A stretch of DNA of 64,000 bases. Origin: Rhodopseudomonas pentothenatexigens (GTDB taxonomy: Bacteria > Pseudomonadota > Alphaproteobacteria > Rhizobiales > Xanthobacteraceae). A program made the position numbers and the translations under genes. Under the pieces are notes generated by a model, which was not told where the DNA came from, ran no database searches, and saw nothing but the letters and a program-made list of their open reading frames with translations. Where the stretch lies: positions 124,001 to 188,000 of the forward strand of contig NZ_UFQQ01000007.1 in NCBI RefSeq assembly GCF_900218015.1. The letters run 5' to 3'. This document shows positions 16,137 through 26,655 of this stretch, piece by piece (within the stretch, counting starts at the first letter, position 1; each line of letters starts with the position of its first letter).

Positions 16137-18209
16137 TCAGCGGCCTTCGCGCAGCCAGGTCGCGGCGAAGGCGCCGAGCAGCAGCAGGAGGCCGATCAGG
16201 CCGGTAAACACCGGCAGCACGCCGACGCCGGTGACGACGCTGGCGTCGCGCATCCGCACCCCGAGCCAACCGTCGCCGCGGAAGATCGTCGCCGAGGTCA
16301 CCGGCACGATGCGGGGCAGCTCGACACTGCCGTTCTCGGCGATCCGCCGGGCGTCGCCGCCGGTGGCCTGCGCCAGCGGCTTCAGCGCCTCGGTGGTCGA
16401 GGTCACCTGCGAGAATTCCTTCGGGTTGACCGGGCCGACATTGATCAGCGCCTTCAGCGTGCCGTCGGTCGCCGACCACAGGCCGAGTTCGTCGGCCGGC
16501 AGGCTCGCCCGCCAGATTCCAGGATCGCCGGCGGCGAGCGTCAGCTGGCGGCTTTTTCCCGATGGCGAGGTGACGGTGACGGGCGGCACGCTGTCGCCCA
16601 TGGTCTGCCGGATCACTTCGAGATTCTTGCCCTCGGCTTTGAGCCGCAGTGCTTCCTCGTCGAGGTCGGGCTGCTTCATCAGCCAGTGCGACATCCGCCT
16701 GAGCAGGTCGAGATGCGGGCCGCCGCCCTCGTAGCCGCGCGCCCACAGCCAGATGTGGTCGGAGAGCAGCAGCGCGACGCGGCCCTCGCCGAAATGCGAC
16801 AGCAGCAGCAGCGGCATGTTGTCGGCGCCGGTCATCAGCGGCGACGCAGTGGTGTTGCGGGTGTCGACGGTGCGGAAGAAGCGGCTCCAACGCGGCGGCT
16901 CGGACGCTGAGCCCTCGAGGCCGCGCGTCACCGGATGGCGCCTGCCGGCGTCGGACAGCCGGGCGTGATACGGCTTCTCGGTGACGCCGACCGGCTCGGC
17001 CGGCAGCAGCGTGTCGAGCGGGGTGCGCCAGATCGAGGTGGTGGAGGCGTAGTCCGGCCCGGCCGACACCAGCACCGCACCGCCGTTCCGGACGTAGCGC
17101 GAGATGTTGTCGAAATACGCCATCGGCAGCACGCCCTGGCGGGCGTAGCGGTCGAAGATGATCAGCTGGAACTCGTTGATCTTCTGCTGGAACAGCTCGC
17201 GGGTTGGGAAGGCGATCAGCGACAATTCGTTGATCGGCGTGCCGTCCTGTTTCTCCGGCGGGCGCAGGATGGTGAAGTGCACGAGGTCGACGCTGGCGTC
17301 GGACTTCAGCAGGTTGCGCCAGGTGCGCTCGCCGGAATGCGGCTCGCCGGACACCAGCAGCACTCGCAGCTTGTCGCGGACGCCGTCGATCGACACCACG
17401 GCGCGGTTGTTGACCAGCGTCAGCTCGTTGTCGACCGGCGAGGCTTCGATCTCGACGATGTTCTGGCCGGCGTGCTTGATTTCGACATCGACGCTGACGG
17501 TCTGGCCGCTCAGCACGGTGCGCTGGTTCAGCAGTTCGGCGTCGCGCCGCACCGCGACGCGGGCGCGGTCGCCGGTGATGCCCTGGTCGTCGAGCCGGTA
17601 GGTGATGGTCTGGGTCTGGCCGACGATGCCGAACCGCGGCGCCGCGACAATCGCGATGCGGCGATCGCGTTCGTCCTTGCGGCCGGTGATCAGCGCCTGC
17701 ACCGGGGCCTGGAAACCGAGCGCCTGGGCGTTGGCCGGGACGTCGTGGACGCGGCCGTCGGTGATCAGGAACGCGCCGGCGACGCGGTCGGTCGGCACGT
17801 CGGACAGCGCCGAGGTTACCGAGCCGAACAGCTTGGTGCCGTCGGTCTCGCCATCGGCCTGGCCGGCTTCGACGACGCGGACCTCGAGGCCCTTGATCTG
17901 CTTCAGCCGGTCGACCAGCGCCTGCCTGGTCTGCTCGGCCTCGGCGGCGCGGTTGCCGAAATCCTGGCTCGGACTCTTGTCGACCACCACAGCCGCCACC
18001 GACGACAGCGGCTCGCGCTCCTCGCGGGTGAACGACGGATTGGCGAGCGCCAGCACGATCAACGCCAGCGCCGCGATCCGCACCCAGGCGCCGCGCGACC
18101 GCCCGACCAGCAGCACCGCGGCGATCAGGACGATCGCGGCGATCGCGACCCACAGCACGAGGGTGGGCACGAGGGGAGCGAAGGCGATGCCGTAGTGCAA
18201 CTCAAGCAC
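16137..18209 (-). CDS. Large membrane protein with VWA/GATase-like lumenal region (MoxR-locus fourth gene)
   Basis: A 690-residue protein with two N-terminal membrane helices (about 10-60) and one C-terminal helix (about 660-685). Between them is a long soluble part. Its first section (about 70-175, AVVVDKSPSQDFG and AFLITDGRVHD) resembles a von Willebrand A fold. A later section (about 320-470: FQLIIFDRYARQG, VRNGGAVLVSAGPDY, GEGRVALLLSDHIWLWARG) resembles the glutamine-amidotransferase-like fold. I know no function. Similar proteins accompany MoxR-DUF58-DUF4159 genes in alphaproteobacteria. It is 195 bases after the DUF4159 gene, with repeats in the gap. The GTG at 18209 is the longest start; a TTG 9 bases later has better RBS spacing. 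Confidence 0.6.
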   Translation of the reverse strand: MLELHYGIAFAPLVPTLVLWVAIAAIVLIAAVLLVGRSRGAWVRIAALALIVLALANPSFTREEREPLSSVAAVVVDKSPSQDFGNRAAEAEQTRQALVDRLKQIKGLEVRVVEAGQADGETDGTKLFGSVTSALSDVPTDRVAGAFLITDGRVHDVPANAQALGFQAPVQALITGRKDERDRRIAIVAAPRFGIVGQTQTITYRLDDQGITGDRARVAVRRDAELLNQRTVLSGQTVSVDVEIKHAGQNIVEIEASPVDNELTLVNNRAVVSIDGVRDKLRVLLVSGEPHSGERTWRNLLKSDASVDLVHFTILRPPEKQDGTPINELSLIAFPTRELFQQKINEFQLIIFDRYARQGVLPMAYFDNISRYVRNGGAVLVSAGPDYASTTSIWRTPLDTLLPAEPVGVTEKPYHARLSDAGRRHPVTRGLEGSASEPPRWSRFFRTVDTRNTTASPLMTGADNMPLLLLSHFGEGRVALLLSDHIWLWARGYEGGGPHLDLLRRMSHWLMKQPDLDEEALRLKAEGKNLEVIRQTMGDSVPPVTVTSPSGKSRQLTLAAGDPGIWRASLPADELGLWSATDGTLKALINVGPVNPKEFSQVTSTTEALKPLAQATGGDARRIAENGSVELPRIVPVTSATIFRGDGWLGVRMRDASVVTGVGVLPVFTGLIGLLLLLGAFAATWLREGR

Positions 18210-18226
18210 CTCTCAATTTGAGCGCC

Positions 18227-18382
18227 GTCATCCTTCGAGGTTCGCTGCGCTCGCACCTCAGGATAACGGCTATGCTCCAAATGTCGTCATTCCGGGGCGC
18301 GCCGGCAGGCGCGAACCCGGAATCTCGAAGTTGTTGCGACGAGATTCCGGATCGATCCGCTCCGCGGATCGTCCGGACTGAC
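18227..18382. repeat. Two adjoining repeats: family D and a degenerate family A copy
   Basis: At 18227-18270, GTCATCCTTCGAGGTTCGC and TCGCACCTCAGGATAACGG form an imperfect palindrome, a common Bradyrhizobiaceae intergenic unit. At 18286-18382, GTCATTCCGGGGCGC begins a family A copy whose right end has diverged to GATCGTCCGGACTGAC. The pair separates the last gene of the MoxR locus from the three overlapping ones. Confidence 0.65.
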
Positions 18383-18404
18383 TCGGAGCTAGCGTGGTGA
18401 CGCA

Positions 18405-21230
18405 TCACTGCCCCAGCCGTTCGATCAGCGCCGGGGCGTGGACCTGGTCGGCCTTGTAGTTGCCGGTCAGGGTGTACATCACGATGTTGACTCCGGCGCG
18501 GAAGGCGAATTCGCGCTGGCGCGGTTCGCCCGGCGTCAGCGGCAGCATCGGCTGGCCGTCGGGGCGCATCGCCCAGGCGCCGGCGAGATCGTTCGAGGTG
18601 ATGATGATCGGCGACACGCCATCGCCGCCGCGCGCCGGGCGGGTGGTGTCGTCGTCGTCGGTCTCGCGCGGCAGCGCCTCGACCCAGGTCTGGCCGGCGG
18701 TGAAGCGGCCGGGGAAGTCGCGCAGCAAATAGAACGTTTTAGTCAGTACGTGTTCGCGCGGCACCGGCTCCAGCTCCGGCACGTCGAGCGACGACAGCAC
18801 GCCGCGCAGCGTCACCATGCCGGGGGTCTGCGATGCGCCGTTGGCTTCGGGCGGCGCCTCGATCGCGTCGCGGGTGTCGAAGATCACGGTGCCGCCCTGC
18901 TTCATGTAGGCGTCGATCTTGTTGAGTGCGTCCTGCGGCGGCTTCGGGCTGCCGGCGACAACCGGCCAATAGATCAGCGGGAAGAACGACAATTCGTCGC
19001 GCGCCGGATCGACGCCGACCGGCTCGCCGGCTTCCAGCGCGGTGCGCTGCGCCAGGAATAGCGTCAGCCCGTTCATCCCGGCTTTGACGATGGCGTCGAC
19101 ATCGGCATTGCCAGTGATCACGTAGGCGAGGTGGGTTTGCGCCGTCGCCTTGATGGCGAAATCGTCCTGGGCGCCCTGGGCACGGAGCAAGGAGGGCATC
19201 GACGCCAGCGGCAGCGCCACGATCAGCGCCAGCGCGGCGGCGGCGGTGCGGCGGCGGCGCATCAGCAGCGCGGCCAGCCCGCCGCCGAGCACGGCGACGA
19301 TCAGCGCGTCGAGCAGGAACAGGCCGAGTGACGAGGCCAGCAGCGCGCCGCGCAGGTCGCGCGGCTCGGCATTGCTGTAGGCGGCGCGGCGGGCGTTGAT
19401 CGCCGAACTATCGAGCGGTGCGATCCGATCGGTCGCCGCCAGTGCGTTGACGGCGATCGGACCATCCGCCGGGCCGTAGAAGCCGGGCGGATGTTCCACC
19501 GTGCCGCGCTCGCGGTAGTCGGCCTGGATCGGCTTGGCGGAGGCCGGCGGTGGGCCGAACGCGCCGAAACCGTCGAGGTTTCGCAGCGGCGACACGGTTT
19601 CGGCGGCGTTGGGATCGGCGGCGACGCCGGCGCCGGGGGTCGAGGTGTAGCCGGACAGATCGACCAGCCGGCGCAGCATCTCGACGAAGGTGCCGGACAT
19701 CGGCAGGTTCGACCAGCGCATGTCGGCGCTGATGTGGAACAGCGTCACCAGCCCCTTGCCGCGATGCTCGCCGGTGACCAGCGGCGTGCCGTCGGCGAGC
19801 GAGGCCCAGCTCTTGCCGGGCAGCGTCGCGTCCGGTTCGGCCAGCACCTGGCGGTTGACGGTGACGTCGTCCGGCACCGCGAGGCCGGCGAACGGGCCGT
19901 CGCCGGAGAACGCGGCGAGCTGCTGCGGCTTCTCCCAGGTCAGGCTGCCGCCGAGACTGCGGCCGCCTTTGCGCAGCTTCACCGGCACCAGATCGTCGTC
20001 GTCCTGGCGGGCGAGGCGGGGGCCGGCGAACCGCACCAGAACGCCGCCCTGCTCGATCCAGGCGTCGAGCCGCTGCCGGATCTCCGGCGACAGCGCGCCG
20101 ACATCGGCGAGCACGATCATCGGCAGCTTCTGGTCGAGGAACTGCGCGATCACCTGCTGCGGCGCGCCGCGCTCGCCCTGGCGCAGATCGGCGAACGGCG
20201 ACAGCGCCCGGGTCAGATAGAACGTCGCCGCCAGCAGCGGCTGCGCGGTGTCGCTGCTGGCGCCGGAGACGATGCCGACGGCGCGGCGGCGCCAGCGCTT
20301 GTCGAGCAGTTGCACGGCGCCCGCGGAGCGCTCGCCGGAGATCTCCAGCCGGGTGATGTCGTTGCGCAATTCGACCGGCAGTTCGAACGCGGCGTCGGCT
20401 TCCGAGGCGCCGGGGGCGAGGCTGTAGCGCGCCTCGGCGATCGGCAGGCCCTTGGCGTCGAGCGCCCGCACCGTGCCGGCGTCGAGGCCGCCGGTGGCCG
20501 CGCGCAGCACCTTGACGGTCATCCTGGCCGCGGCGTTCTCGGCGGCGGCCAGCGCGTGGGCGGGCGGGGCGCCGCCCTCGACGATGGTGACGCTGCGGTT
20601 CTGCACCAGCCGGTTCAGCCCGGCGACGAAATCGCCGCCGCGGCCGGTGTCGACGCCGTCGGTCAGCCAGACGATCTCGGCCTCGCCGGTGGCTTTGAGG
20701 AACCGCTCGATCCCGGGCAACGCCTCGACCCGCTCGACCGCATAGGGCTTCGGCGCGAGCTGGCGCAGCGACACCCGCGCGGTGCCGGCCGGCATCAGCG
20801 CCGGATCGCGGGTCGTTTCCGAGAGCGGTGCCAATGCGACGGCGCGGCGCGCGCTGTCGGCCTCGGCGATCAGCTCGTCGGCCGCCTTGACCCGCGCCTC
20901 CCAGTTCGACGCCGCGCTCCAGCCGTCGTCGAGCAGGATCAGCAGCGGCGCCCGGCTGGCGCCGGCGGCCGTCTGCGGATTCCAGATCGGGCCGGCGAGC
21001 GCGATGATCACCAGCGCCGCGGCGAGCATCCGCAGCGCGGTCAGCCACCACGGCGTCCGCGACGGCGTTTCTTCCTTCGGGGCGATGTCGAACAGCAGCC
21101 GGGTCGGCGGGAAATCGATCCGCCGCGGCCGCGGCGGCATCACCCGCAGCAGCCACCACAGCGCCGGCAGCGCCAGCAGCCCGAGCAGCAGCAGCGGTTG
21201 TGCGAACGACAGGGGCAGGGCGCCGATCAT
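18405..21230 (-). CDS. BatA/DUF4159 membrane protein
   Basis: A 941-residue protein. The N-terminal 80 residues form a BatA-type aerotolerance domain (FAQPLLLLGLLALPALWWLL, FPPTRLLFDIAPKEETPSRT). A VWA-like region follows (LLILLDDGWSAASNWE near 95), then extracytoplasmic segments, a membrane helix (about 645-670), a second hydrophobic or signal-like stretch (about 678-700) and a C-terminal DUF4159 domain (HLAYVITGNADVDAIVKAG, DELSFFPLIYWPV). DUF4159 proteins always seem to come with MoxR and DUF58 neighbours; no reaction is known. The ATG at 21230 overlaps the DUF58 stop (ATGA). By analogy with BatABCD it may form an envelope complex opened or loaded by the MoxR ATPase. Confidence 0.78.
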   Translation of the reverse strand: MIGALPLSFAQPLLLLGLLALPALWWLLRVMPPRPRRIDFPPTRLLFDIAPKEETPSRTPWWLTALRMLAAALVIIALAGPIWNPQTAAGASRAPLLILLDDGWSAASNWEARVKAADELIAEADSARRAVALAPLSETTRDPALMPAGTARVSLRQLAPKPYAVERVEALPGIERFLKATGEAEIVWLTDGVDTGRGGDFVAGLNRLVQNRSVTIVEGGAPPAHALAAAENAAARMTVKVLRAATGGLDAGTVRALDAKGLPIAEARYSLAPGASEADAAFELPVELRNDITRLEISGERSAGAVQLLDKRWRRRAVGIVSGASSDTAQPLLAATFYLTRALSPFADLRQGERGAPQQVIAQFLDQKLPMIVLADVGALSPEIRQRLDAWIEQGGVLVRFAGPRLARQDDDDLVPVKLRKGGRSLGGSLTWEKPQQLAAFSGDGPFAGLAVPDDVTVNRQVLAEPDATLPGKSWASLADGTPLVTGEHRGKGLVTLFHISADMRWSNLPMSGTFVEMLRRLVDLSGYTSTPGAGVAADPNAAETVSPLRNLDGFGAFGPPPASAKPIQADYRERGTVEHPPGFYGPADGPIAVNALAATDRIAPLDSSAINARRAAYSNAEPRDLRGALLASSLGLFLLDALIVAVLGGGLAALLMRRRRTAAAALALIVALPLASMPSLLRAQGAQDDFAIKATAQTHLAYVITGNADVDAIVKAGMNGLTLFLAQRTALEAGEPVGVDPARDELSFFPLIYWPVVAGSPKPPQDALNKIDAYMKQGGTVIFDTRDAIEAPPEANGASQTPGMVTLRGVLSSLDVPELEPVPREHVLTKTFYLLRDFPGRFTAGQTWVEALPRETDDDDTTRPARGGDGVSPIIITSNDLAGAWAMRPDGQPMLPLTPGEPRQREFAFRAGVNIVMYTLTGNYKADQVHAPALIERLGQ

Positions 21231-22161
21231 GCGCCACGTCCCGCTTTGCCGCGCTCGGCGCCCTTGGCGGTGGTCATCCCGGCGTGCAGGAACAGCAGCA
21301 GTTCGGCCGCCGACCGCGACGTGGTGTGGGTCGAGAACAGCCAGTCGAGCTTCGACGTCTCGAGCCGGATCGCGTCGCGATGCGCGGCGACCAGCGCGAC
21401 GTAATCGCCGGCCCATTTCTCGGCCCGGCCGGCGGTGATCGCGCCGCCGCCTTCGGGCTCGACGAACTCGACCCGCCCCGCATACGGGAAGCTTTCTTCG
21501 GCGGGGTCGACGATCTGCACCAGCGCGCCGTGGGCGCCGGACGCGGACAGCCCGGCGAGCATCCGCCGGATCTCGTCGGTGGGCGACCAGAAGTCCGACA
21601 GCACCACGATCTCGGACAGTGACGACGGCACGAACGACGGCGGCAGGCTGTCGCGCGTGCGGGTATCGTGCAGGATCGCCTGCGCCATCTTGTCGACGAC
21701 GTTATTGCTGGAGGTCGGATTCATCAGACCGGGAATACCGACCCGCTCGCCGCCAGCGACCAGCAGTTCGGCGAGCGCGAAGGTGACGATCAGGCCGCGC
21801 TCGAGCTTGCTGTCGCGCGCGCTCTTGGAGGCGAACGCCATCGACAGCGACCGGTCCGGCCACAGCCACACCGTATGCGCGGCTTCCCATTCCAGTTCGC
21901 GGACGTAGAGATGATCGTCACGCGCCGATCGACGCCAGTCGACGTTTTGCGCCGGCTCGCCGGAAACGAAGCGGCGGTACTGCCAGAAGTTCTCGCCGGC
22001 GCCGGCGCGGCGGCGGCCGTGCAGACCGTGGGTGACGTTGTTTGCGATCCGGCGGGCCTCGAGCATCAGCCGCGGCAGCGACGCCGCCAGCGTACGGCTT
22101 TCGCCGTCGGCGCGGCGGACCGCCAGCGTCTCCTGGGTGCGATGCTCGTCGGCCTGCGCCA

Positions 22162-22162
<1 letters not shown>
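21227..22162 (-). CDS. DUF58 protein
   Basis: A 311-residue cytoplasmic protein with the DUF58 core RRAGAGENFWQYRRFVSGEPAQNVDWRRSARDDHLYVRE (cited by parts; about 51-90) and the VWA-like strand HTVWLWPDRSLSMAF (about 96-110). DUF58 proteins are the usual partner of MoxR ATPases. The start codon shares a base with the stop of the MoxR gene, and the end overlaps the DUF4159 start, so three genes are translationally coupled. Molecular role unknown. Confidence 0.85.
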
Positions 22163-23166
<1,004 letters not shown>

Positions 23167-23410
23167 TCCGTCTCTCCTGTCCACACCGGCCGCCGCCGGG
23201 CTGCGGGTGTTCGCCGAGGTCATGTTAGGCTGTTCGCCGCAAGACAGCGAAGGCCCTGGTTTCATTCACCAAATCTTTCCCCACATTATGGGCATCGCGA
23301 GATTGGGCGGATCACGATGTGGAGAGTTAGAACAAGCTGGATGTCGGGACATGATGCTGCTTGCGGGTGCAGCTATCGTGCCAACTAGAAATCGAAGGTC
23401 AGGGTAAACA

Positions 23411-24022
23411 ATGGCGAAGCAAGGGCAGAGTTCATCGCGCAATCTCGATGGTCTGGCCGAGGCCGCGCGCGATGCCGCCGCGAACGCAGCCGAGGGCAAG
23501 GGGCTGCCGCCCGTGCATCTGTGGAACCCGCCGTTCTGCGGCGATCTCGACATGCGAATCGGGTCCGACGGAACCTGGTTCTATCTCGGCACGCCGATCG
23601 GCCGCCCGGCGCTGGTGCGGCTGTTCTCGACGGTCCTGAAGCGCGAAGGCGACAAGCACTTCTTGGTGACACCGGTCGAGAAGGTCGGCATCACGGTCGA
23701 CGATGCGCCGTTTCTCGCGGTCGAAATGGTGAAGGATCACGACGATCGGGGACAGCTGCTGCGCTTCCGCACCAATGTCGACGACTGGGTGACCTGCGAT
23801 GCCGATCACCGGCTGCGCTTCGAGCTCTCCCCCGACGGCGGGGCGACACCGTACCTTCACGTACGCGCCGATCTGTGGGCCAAGGTGACGCGGGCGGTGT
23901 ATTACGATCTGGTTGACATCGGCGAGGAGCGGGTGGTCGATGGTCGCTCGATGTTCGGCATCGCCTCCGGCGGCACGTTCTTCGCCATGGCCGATGCCGA
24001 GCTGATGAGGGAAGCGCATTGA
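23411..24022 (+). CDS. DUF1285 protein
   Basis: A 203-residue soluble protein. LPPVHLWNPPFCGDLDMRI (about 32-50) and the GTWFYLGTPIGRPALVRLFS stretch (about 54-73) are the DUF1285 signature; KHFLVTPVEKVGITVDDAPF follows. Structures of this family show two small beta domains, but no reaction is known. The RBS is AGGG 8 bases before the ATG. Its last codons overlap the Nudix start. First gene of a four-gene operon ending in cca, which links it loosely to nucleotide or RNA metabolism. Confidence 0.85.
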   Translation: MAKQGQSSSRNLDGLAEAARDAAANAAEGKGLPPVHLWNPPFCGDLDMRIGSDGTWFYLGTPIGRPALVRLFSTVLKREGDKHFLVTPVEKVGITVDDAPFLAVEMVKDHDDRGQLLRFRTNVDDWVTCDADHRLRFELSPDGGATPYLHVRADLWAKVTRAVYYDLVDIGEERVVDGRSMFGIASGGTFFAMADAELMREAH

Positions 24023-24696
24023 CCGGACCGATGACGGGAACGCAGGTCGCCAGCGGCAGTATCAGTTCGGCGGAGTTTTTCGATCGTGCCTTGCGGCGGC
24101 TGCGATTCGAGGTGCCAGCGGCGCTCACCGACGCCGCCGTGCTTCCGGCCACCGGCGATGCGGGCAACGACCAGATGCTGCGCACCATCGCGCAGGAGCG
24201 GCCGATCCGCCCCGCCGCGGTGCTGATCCCGGTGGTCGAGCACGCCGAGCCGACCGTGCTGCTGACGATGCGGGCGGCGCATCTCAACGATCATGCCGGC
24301 CAGATCGCGTTTCCCGGCGGCAAGATCGACGCTACCGACAATTCGCCGCTCGACGCGGCGCTGCGCGAAGCCGAAGAGGAGATCGGGCTCGATCGGTCCT
24401 TCGTCGAGCCGATCGGCTATCTCGACGTCTACGGCACCAGTTTCGGTTTCCGGATCTTGCCGACGGTGGCGCGGGTGCGGCCGGGGTTCGAACTCGCCAT
24501 CAACAAATCGGAAGTCGACGACGCCTTCGAGGTGCCGCTGGCGTTCCTGATGGACCCCGGTAATCATCAATTGCACAGCAAGGAATTCCGCGGGGCGCAG
24601 CGCTCCTACTACGCGATGCCGTTCGCGGAGCGGTACATCTGGGGTGCGACCGCGGGCATCCTGCGCACGCTGTACGAACGGATCTGCCTGCCATGA
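24019..24696 (+). CDS. Nudix hydrolase, CoA pyrophosphatase-like
   Basis: A 225-residue Nudix protein. LLTMRAAHLNDHAGQIAFPGG matches the CoA-pyrophosphatase motif LLTxRxxxLxxHxGQxxFPGG in parts, directly followed by the Nudix box GGKIDATD...ALREAEEEIGL (about 98-122). It probably cleaves CoA or oxidised CoA to phosphopantetheine and 3',5'-ADP. The start at 24019 is a TTG inside TTGA, overlapping the previous stop, with GAGGG 7 bases upstream; an ATG at 24031 is the alternative but has no RBS. Ends by overlapping the next ATG. Confidence 0.88.
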   Translation: MTGPMTGTQVASGSISSAEFFDRALRRLRFEVPAALTDAAVLPATGDAGNDQMLRTIAQERPIRPAAVLIPVVEHAEPTVLLTMRAAHLNDHAGQIAFPGGKIDATDNSPLDAALREAEEEIGLDRSFVEPIGYLDVYGTSFGFRILPTVARVRPGFELAINKSEVDDAFEVPLAFLMDPGNHQLHSKEFRGAQRSYYAMPFAERYIWGATAGILRTLYERICLP

Positions 24697-24956
24697 TCCG
24701 CGCGGTCCTCACCGAGGTCGGAATTTTCCTCATACCATTCGTGCTCTACGCGATCTTCCTGATCGCCACGCGGTCGGCGATGCTGCATCGTGCGTCCTGG
24801 CCGCTGCGGGTGGTCGGATGGCTGGTGGCGACGGCGCTGGTGCTGGTGATCGTCAGCTTGCTGCTGCTGGTGCACTATTCGGGCGCGCCGCCGGGATCGA
24901 CTTATGTCCCGGCGCATCTGGAGAACGGCAGGCTGGTGCCTGGGGTGGAGAAATGA
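24693..24956 (+). CDS. Small DUF6111 membrane protein
   Basis: An 87-residue protein with two membrane helices (about 8-27 and 38-63) and a short C-terminal tail. The start MIRAVLTEVGIFLIPFVLY and the order between a Nudix and a cca gene are typical of alphaproteobacterial DUF6111. Both ends overlap neighbours by 4 bases (ATGA), so it is certainly translated as part of the operon. Function unknown. Confidence 0.82.
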   Translation: MIRAVLTEVGIFLIPFVLYAIFLIATRSAMLHRASWPLRVVGWLVATALVLVIVSLLLLVHYSGAPPGSTYVPAHLENGRLVPGVEK

Positions 24957-26209
24957 CCGACGTGCCGGTGCGCAGCGATGCGCCGTGGCTGCACACGGGA
25001 CCGGCAGCGCGGGTGCTGGCGCTGCTGAACGGAGACGGCGAGGAGGCGCGGGTGGTCGGCGGCGCGGTCCGCAACGCACTGCTCGGCCTGCCGATCGGCG
25101 ACGTCGATATCGCCACCACCGCATTGCCGGAAGAGGTGGTGCGGCGGGCCAAGGCCGCCGGTATCAAGGCGGTCCCGACCGGGATCGAGCACGGCACGGT
25201 GACGCTGGTGCTCGAGGGTCACGGCTTCGAGATCACCACGCTGCGCGAAGACGTCGAGACGTTTGGCCGCAAGGCCAAGGTGGCGTTCGGCCGCGACTGG
25301 GCGCGCGACGCGGAGCGCCGCGATTTCACCGTCAACGGACTATCGATGTCGGCCGACGGCATGGTGCACGACTATGTCGGCGGGCTGTCCGACATCGCGG
25401 CGCGCCGGGTGCGCTTCATCGGCGATCCCGACCAGCGCATCGCCGAGGATTACTTGCGGGTCCTGCGGTTCTTCCGGATCCACGCCGCCTATGGCGCCGG
25501 CGCGCCGGACCGCGACGCGTATCTCGCCTGTATCCGCGGCCGCGGCGGCCTCGCGACGCTGTCGGCCGAACGGCTGCGGATGGAGATGTTGAAGCTGATG
25601 GTCGCCGACGGTGCCGAGGCGTCGGCGGTGGCGATGGCCGATGGCGGGCTGCTGCTCGCGGTGCTCGGCGGCGTCGCGTATCTCGGCGCGTTCGCTGCGA
25701 TGATCAGCGCCGAACGCGCGCTCGGACTCGAGGCCGATCCGGTGCGACGGCTCGGCGCGCTGGCGGTCGCAGTGACCGAGGATGCCAAGCGGCTGGCGCA
25801 GCGGCTGCGGCTGTCGAATGCCGAAGCCAAGCGACTCGACTCGATGGGCCACCGCTGGTGGCGACTCTCCGGGATGGACGAGGCGACCGCGCGGCGGCGG
25901 CTGTACCGGCTTGGCGAAGCGCGGTTTCACGACCGCATGATGCTGGCCTGGGCGCGCGCCGGCCGCGACGCCGACCCGGCGCCGTGGCGCGAACTGATCG
26001 CGCTTCCGCAGCGCTGGCGGGCGCCGGCTTTTCCGCTCAAGGCCGCCGACTTCCTGGCCCGCGGCTTCGCCGCCGGGCCGGCACTCGGCCACGTCCTGAC
26101 GCTGGCCGAAGACGCCTGGCTGGCCGCCGATTTTCCGCTCGACGCGGCCGCGCTACGCACCATCGCGGATCAGACCGCGGCGCGGTTCGCGCGCGATCAT
26201 CTGCTGTAG
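24953..26209 (+). CDS. cca: CCA tRNA nucleotidyltransferase / polyA polymerase family
   Basis: A 418-residue class II nucleotidyltransferase that builds or repairs the 3' CCA end of tRNA. VVGGAVRNALLGLPIGDVDIATTALP (about 33-58) contains the GGxVR and DxD metal motifs, ERRDFTVNGLSM (about 121-132) is motif B, and the RIAEDYLRVLRFFR stretch (about 160-173) is motif C/D. VRN replaces the more usual VRD. Alphaproteobacterial members can be CCA-adding or A-adding; the two cannot be separated by eye. The ATG at 24953 overlaps the DUF6111 stop. Last gene of the operon. Confidence 0.93.
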   Translation: MTDVPVRSDAPWLHTGPAARVLALLNGDGEEARVVGGAVRNALLGLPIGDVDIATTALPEEVVRRAKAAGIKAVPTGIEHGTVTLVLEGHGFEITTLREDVETFGRKAKVAFGRDWARDAERRDFTVNGLSMSADGMVHDYVGGLSDIAARRVRFIGDPDQRIAEDYLRVLRFFRIHAAYGAGAPDRDAYLACIRGRGGLATLSAERLRMEMLKLMVADGAEASAVAMADGGLLLAVLGGVAYLGAFAAMISAERALGLEADPVRRLGALAVAVTEDAKRLAQRLRLSNAEAKRLDSMGHRWWRLSGMDEATARRRLYRLGEARFHDRMMLAWARAGRDADPAPWRELIALPQRWRAPAFPLKAADFLARGFAAGPALGHVLTLAEDAWLAADFPLDAAALRTIADQTAARFARDHLL

Positions 26210-26339
26210 CAACCAAGTGCTTGGCAACTCACGCAGCGCCGGCCCAACGCCGCGAGCAGCGACGGGCGCGCATCTCGTCCGGGCAGCCGGCGGCTGCGAC
26301 GATCCGCGACCGCGCCGGTGAGGCAAGAAAGCCTGACGC

Positions 26340-26567
26340 TCAGGCGACCTTGATCTGTTCGTCCTCGTCGAGATCGTCGTCTTCGTCGTCCTCGTCCTCG
26401 TCCTCGACCGCGATCGCGTCGAGCACGGCGAGCGGCAGGGTCTCGCGGAACAGATCGCCTTCTTCGCCCATCCACAGGCAGGTCGCGTTGTCGCCGCTGG
26501 CTTCCGCCACCGTCATCGCCTGGCCGCCGGATTTCAGCATAACGATATCACCCGGTTTCAAATCCAT
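26340..26567 (-). CDS. DUF2158 (YodC-like) small protein with acidic tail
   Basis: A 75-residue protein. MDLKPGDIVMLKSGGQAMTV and CLWMGEEGDLFRETLPLAVL match the DUF2158 family (small SH3-like barrel). The last 20 or so residues are almost all Asp and Glu, beyond the family core. The RBS is GGGAGCCGACC before the ATG. Function unknown; the tail may be a flexible or DNA-mimic segment. Confidence 0.82.
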   Translation of the reverse strand: MDLKPGDIVMLKSGGQAMTVAEASGDNATCLWMGEEGDLFRETLPLAVLDAIAVEDEDEDDEDDDLDEDEQIKVA

Positions 26568-26655
26568 GGTCGGCTCCCGTCTGTTGATTGACCCGCCGTC
26601 AGCCTAGCGATTCGTGATGACAGCCGGATCACGCGAGGCGCGGGCGGAACGCCGG

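Noticed and set aside
19491-21404. 637-codon open frame opposite the DUF4159 gene
   Set aside because: Shadow with random composition; the leftward gene is supported by overlaps and domain motifs.
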